NCBI GenBank assembly: GCA_003552485.1
Contig: PUMX01000127.1
Span: 1-10,295 of the forward strand
Direction of reading: 5' to 3'
Source: Candidatus Hydrogenedentota bacterium
GTDB taxonomy: Bacteria; Hydrogenedentota; Hydrogenedentia; Hydrogenedentales; SLHB01
Length of the DNA stretch: 10,295 bases
Part shown: positions 7,876 through 10,295 of the stretch, in pieces
Layout of the letters: the number at the start of each line of letters is the position of its first letter
How positions within the stretch are numbered: the first letter of the stretch is position 1
Position numbers and translations under genes: made by a program
The notes under the pieces: model-generated
Seen by the model: the letters and a program-made list of their open reading frames with translations, nothing else
Database searches by the model: none
What the model was told of the DNA's origin: nothing

Positions 7876-8202
7876 ATGCCAAGCTTTCAGGAAATAATGA
7901 TTCTCGTGGTGCTGATGTTCGTCATCGGCTTTTTGAACCGGACTGGACTCTGGCCCGAGATCATGCGCGGATTGCGCGAATTGCGCGGTGAACGCGTCGA
8001 TGATGCGCCAAGCGGGGGACCTTCTTCCGATCTTTGCTACAAGATCCTCGGTGTGTCGCCGTCGGCCCCTTGGCAGGACATCGAGCGAGCGTATCGGCAG
8101 AAGGCCAAGATCCATCATCCCGATCACGGCGGCGATGAAGACACCATGCGCGCGCTCAACGACGCCTACGCCACGTTGAAGAAGATGCGGCGGTCGCGTT
8201 AG
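7876..8202 (+). CDS. Membrane-anchored J-domain protein (DnaJ-like co-chaperone)
   Basis: The product has 108 residues. One N-terminal transmembrane helix (about 6-22) is followed by an amphipathic stretch (GLWPEIMRGLRELRGE, 24-39), a short linker and a C-terminal J domain (about 53-104). The J domain has YKILGVSPSA, the RAYRQKAKIHHPDHGGDE helix II and loop with the invariant HPD at 81-83, and the final helix ALNDAYATLKK. J domains stimulate the ATPase of DnaK/Hsp70. This one has no Gly/Phe, zinc-finger or client-binding domain, so it would be a type III co-chaperone recruiting DnaK to the membrane. The placement resembles DjlA/Tim14-like anchored J proteins. The Shine-Dalgarno AAAGGA (7868-7873) is only two bases from the ATG, unusually close. 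The helix plus amphipathic segment also resembles TatA. Confidence 0.85.
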   Translation: MPSFQEIMILVVLMFVIGFLNRTGLWPEIMRGLRELRGERVDDAPSGGPSSDLCYKILGVSPSAPWQDIERAYRQKAKIHHPDHGGDEDTMRALNDAYATLKKMRRSR

Positions 8203-8375
8203 TCCGGCGTATTCGGGCTCCAGTCGAGGCTTGGGGGGCCATGTTGCTCATTCCCAAGGGAAAGGGAACCATTCTTTCGTTTGACAGCATTCGGCCCACC
8301 AGAACCTTGTTAGCGGGGATTCGGAGCACCGGCCCGGCAGACCCGCGCGAATGACCCCGTATTCTTGTCCCCTCG

Positions 8376-9431
8376 ATGTCCACGACACTACAGAAGAGCC
8401 TGCTTAACTGGTTCCACCAGCACGCGCGCGACTTGCCGTGGCGGCGTACGCGCGATCCATACGCCATATGGCTGGCGGAAGTGATTCTGCAGCAAACGCG
8501 AATCGATCAGGGCCTGCCGTATTTCGAGCGGTTCATTGCGGCTTTTCCAACGGTCCATGATCTTGCGGCCGCGCCACACGCCAGCGTGATGAAGCTCTGG
8601 GAAGGGCTGGGCTACTACAGCCGCGCCCGCAACTTGCATCGCGCCGCCAAGGCGCTGGTGAACGAGCACGGCGGGCGCTTTCCGGAATCAGCCGCGGCGT
8701 TGAAGAAGCTGCCGGGGGTTGGCGACTACACCGCCGGCGCGGTGGCGAGTATTGCGTTCGGCCAACGCGAGCCGGTAGTTGACGGCAACGTTAAGCGCGT
8801 ATTGGCGCGGCTGTACGCCATCGAGGAAAGCATTGATTTGGCGCCCGTGACGCGCCGCTTGTGGGGCATTGCGCGTGAAATCGTGCCCGGCGACGCGCCC
8901 GGCGATTTTAACCAGGCGCTCATGGAATTGGGCGCGCGGGTATGCGCGCCTCGCAGTCCGTCCTGCCAGCAGTGTCCCGTGCGGCGGCGCTGCCGCGCGC
9001 ATCAGCAGGGCAAGCAAGACCTGCTACCCGTCCGTAACGCTAAGAAGGCCGCGCCGCATCAGCAACGCATTGTGGCCGTTATCACGCGGCGCGGCCGTTA
9101 TCTCATCGGGCAACGTCCTCCAAGCGGCCTGCTGGGTGGACTGTGGGAGTTCCCGAACGCAGAGATCCAGCCGGGCGAAGCGCATCAAGCCGCGCTTGAA
9201 CGGACCGCCCAGGACGCGGTGGGATTAGTCGTTACGCCCGGTCCACTGGTGGCGGTCGTTAACCACGCTTACACCCACCTGCGGGTAACGCTGCATGTGT
9301 ATCGGTGCGCCGTTCAGCAGGGGGCGCCTGAACCAAGAGAACACACCGAGTTGAAGTGGGTGTTTCCCTCGCAAACCGGGCGGTACGCCTTCCCCCGCGC
9401 GCATCACAAATTCCTCTCGCGACTAGCGTAA
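8376..9431 (+). CDS. mutY: A/G-specific adenine DNA glycosylase MutY
   Basis: The product has 351 residues, normal for MutY. It removes adenine mispaired with 8-oxoguanine, part of the GO base-excision repair system. The N-terminal helical domain carries AEVILQQT with catalytic Glu35, the helix-hairpin-helix LPGVGDYTAGAVASIAFG (112-129) and DGNVKRVLAR with catalytic Asp136. The iron-sulfur loop has Cys190, Cys197, Cys200 and Cys206 in the expected C-x6-C-x2-C-x5-C spacing. The C-terminal Nudix-like domain (about 228-351) that recognises 8-oxoG contains GLLGGLWEFP (251-260). The usual Phe-Ser-His loop appears as Tyr299-Thr300-His301. I see no clear Shine-Dalgarno before ATG 8376; it is chosen because the product then begins at the normal distance before the LPWRRTRDPY motif. 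The gene stands alone after a 173-base gap. Confidence 0.96.
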   Translation: MSTTLQKSLLNWFHQHARDLPWRRTRDPYAIWLAEVILQQTRIDQGLPYFERFIAAFPTVHDLAAAPHASVMKLWEGLGYYSRARNLHRAAKALVNEHGGRFPESAAALKKLPGVGDYTAGAVASIAFGQREPVVDGNVKRVLARLYAIEESIDLAPVTRRLWGIAREIVPGDAPGDFNQALMELGARVCAPRSPSCQQCPVRRRCRAHQQGKQDLLPVRNAKKAAPHQQRIVAVITRRGRYLIGQRPPSGLLGGLWEFPNAEIQPGEAHQAALERTAQDAVGLVVTPGPLVAVVNHAYTHLRVTLHVYRCAVQQGAPEPREHTELKWVFPSQTGRYAFPRAHHKFLSRLA

Positions 9432-9593
9432 AGAATGCGCCACGCCGCCTGATGGACCGGGCCATCAATAACTCTGCGGGACGCCTACGCGGTCAGACGC
9501 GATGCTGGCTCATCTGCAAGACTCTCCAGGCGTTTGCCCCCAACGCTGTGATGACGCGTTTACATTCGTCGAGGCGGAGTGGCTCTTCTTCTA

Positions 9594-9623
9594 GCGCCCA
9601 ATGCCACACGCGGCGCAGTTTTT
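9594..9623 (+). terminator. Possible rho-independent terminator downstream of mutY
   Basis: A five-base-pair GC stem, GCGCC (9594-9598) with GGCGC (9612-9616), encloses a 13-base loop. Two bases later comes a run of five T (9619-9623). It lies about 160 bases after the mutY stop. The stem is short, so this is a moderate-to-weak call. Confidence 0.35.
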
Positions 9624-9658
9624 CGCATTTAACTAACCGCCCCGTAGGAAGACGTGCA

Positions 9659-9689
9659 TTGCGGCTACGACTATGCTAGAATCGCACTT
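9659..9689 (+). promoter_or_regulatory. Probable extended -10 promoter for the NifA-like gene
   Basis: TGCTAGAAT at 9674-9682 matches an extended -10 element: a TGn followed by TAGAAT, five of six bases of the sigma-70 consensus. An upstream TTGCGG (9659-9664) has only a 12-base spacer, too short for a normal -35, so recognition would rest on the extended -10. Transcription would start near 9689, giving a leader of about 80 bases that contains the CATAC/GTATG inverted repeat. Confidence 0.5.
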
Positions 9690-9693
9690 CTTT

Positions 9694-9709
9694 CATACTG
9701 AAATGTATG
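9694..9709. repeat. Short inverted repeat in the leader of the NifA-like gene
   Basis: CATAC (9694-9698) and GTATG (9705-9709) form a five-base inverted repeat separated by TGAAAT, about five bases after the predicted transcription start and followed by TTTT. It could be an operator overlapping the start region, or a small leader hairpin. Repeats this short also arise by chance. Confidence 0.3.
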
Positions 9710-9767
9710 TTTTCCCGCTGGATGGCGCCGAGATGTAGATATTGCGCCAAAAACAAGGATCATATCC

Positions 9768-10295
9768 ATGATCACCGAGCGTATTGAGAACCAAGTACGC
9801 CGCGAGGTTTCGGAGCTTACCCTGCTGTTCGAGATCAGTCAGACGCTGGATCGGAGCATGGACCTGCGGGACGAGGTGGGCTCCGTGCTCAAAGCCATTG
9901 CGAACAATACGGGCATGGTGCGCGGCACGCTCACACTGTACGACCGGGAGTCTGGCGAACTCTTTATCGAGGCGGCGCACGGCTTGTCGGAGAGCCAACA
10001 GGGGCGCGGCCGCTATAAGCCCGGCGAGGGCGTTACCGGCCGCGTTGCGCAGACCGGCCGGCCCGTGGTTGTGCCGCGAATAAGCGATGATCCCTTGTTT
10101 CTCGACCGGACGGGGGCCCGGGAAAAACTGAGCAAGGATAACATCGCCTTTATCTGCGTGCCGATCAAGATCGGAAACGAGACCGTCGGCGCGCTCAGCG
10201 TCGACCGGCTCTTTGAGGCGAGCGTGGCCCTCGAAGAAGACGTGCGCCTGCTGTCGATTATCGCTTCGATGATCGCGCAAGCCGTACGCCTGCGG
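9768..10295 (+). CDS. NifA-family sigma-54-dependent activator, N-terminal GAF domain (3' end outside window)
   Basis: The first 176 codons are present and the frame is still open at the window edge. The start is well supported by AAGGA at 9755-9759, eight bases upstream. After an N-terminal helix (ELTLLFEISQTLDRSMDL) comes one GAF domain, about residues 22-172. The motifs RGTLTLYDRESGEL, GRYKPGEGVTGRVAQTGRPV, NIAFICVPIKIG, GALSVDRLF and EEDVRLLSIIASMIAQAVRL closely follow the GAF domain of NifA-type regulators. A full protein would continue into a sigma-54-interacting AAA+ ATPase and a Fis-type helix-turn-helix, which are not visible. NifA activates nitrogenase genes in diazotrophs, but the family is used more widely and no nif gene lies in this window, so the target is left open and no symbol is given. 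Confidence 0.85.
   Translation, partial: MITERIENQVRREVSELTLLFEISQTLDRSMDLRDEVGSVLKAIANNTGMVRGTLTLYDRESGELFIEAAHGLSESQQGRGRYKPGEGVTGRVAQTGRPVVVPRISDDPLFLDRTGAREKLSKDNIAFICVPIKIGNETVGALSVDRLFEASVALEEDVRLLSIIASMIAQAVRLR

Larger units (their letters stand above)
9432..9767. other. Intergenic region between mutY and the NifA-like gene
   Basis: This 336-base stretch has no credible gene. It holds an imperfect palindrome GATGGACCGGGCCATC (9451-9466) just after mutY, a terminator-like hairpin (9594-9623), an extended -10 promoter (9674-9682), a short inverted repeat in the leader (9694-9709), a second inverted repeat GGCGC (9724-9728) / GCGCC (9744-9748), and the ribosome binding site AAGGA (9755-9759). 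Confidence 0.6.

Noticed and set aside
8241..8354. A 37-codon open frame (MLLIPKGKGT...) before mutY with a G-rich stretch just upstream of its ATG
   Set aside because: It is too short to judge, no family is recognisable, and the G run is not a true Shine-Dalgarno. I would need conservation in relatives to keep it.
9356..9679. A 107-codon + strand open frame overlapping the end of mutY and the following gap
   Set aside because: It starts out of frame inside mutY, has no recognisable motif and crosses the terminator-like hairpin.
9693..10280. A 195-codon minus-strand open frame over the NifA-like gene
   Set aside because: The + strand frame gives a clear GAF domain with a good ribosome site; the antisense product is unrecognisable.
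1..10295. Search by eye for CRISPR repeats, tRNA or rRNA genes, transposases and phage or defence genes
   Set aside because: No regularly spaced repeats, cloverleaf-like segments or recognisable mobile-element or defence proteins were seen on either strand.

Overview
The window is GC-rich, densely coding DNA in which every gene I can support lies on the + strand. The gene mix suggests a free-living heterotrophic bacterium from the PVC/Hydrogenedentes/Lentisphaerae neighbourhood. The pointers are a secreted DUF4038-type glycosidase carrying a Planctomycete-style LamG domain, a Gfo/Idh/MocA oxidoreductase, and a NifA-like GAF regulator. This placement is an inference from gene content; there is no marker gene such as rRNA in the window.

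Region 1 (1-4456) reads as one transcription unit. It holds the tail of an AddA/RecB-like PD-(D/E)XK nuclease, a membrane-anchored peptidase-MA metallohydrolase (start abutting the previous stop), a Gfo/Idh/MocA oxidoreductase (ATGA overlap) and a GlgX-type glycogen debranching enzyme. A 10-codon mini-ORF fills the gap before the last gene and overlaps the stop of one neighbour and the start of the other. Region 2 (4457-5500) holds a rhomboid intramembrane protease and a short hairpin after it. Region 3 (5501-7860) holds a secreted TIM-barrel glycosidase-like protein with a ConA/LamG domain and a C-terminal collagen-binding-like domain, followed by a probable terminator. Region 4 (7876-9431) holds a small membrane-anchored J-domain protein and MutY adenine glycosylase. 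Region 5 (9432-10295) is a 336-base gap with a likely terminator and an extended -10 promoter. After it comes the 5' part of a NifA-family sigma-54 activator, which runs off the end of the window.

Functionally this is mostly ordinary housekeeping and carbohydrate metabolism: DNA repair (AddA-like, MutY), glycogen breakdown (GlgX), sugar oxidation (Gfo/Idh/MocA), polysaccharide degradation (secreted glycosidase) and membrane proteolysis (peptidase MA, rhomboid). The most unusual thing is in the secreted glycosidase: the two halves of its LamG domain are in reversed order, as in a circular permutation, and sit as an insert between the barrel and the C-terminal domain. A second oddity is the J-protein, whose N-terminus looks like a TatA transmembrane-plus-amphipathic helix. 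I see no CRISPR array, tRNA, rRNA, transposase or defence system here.
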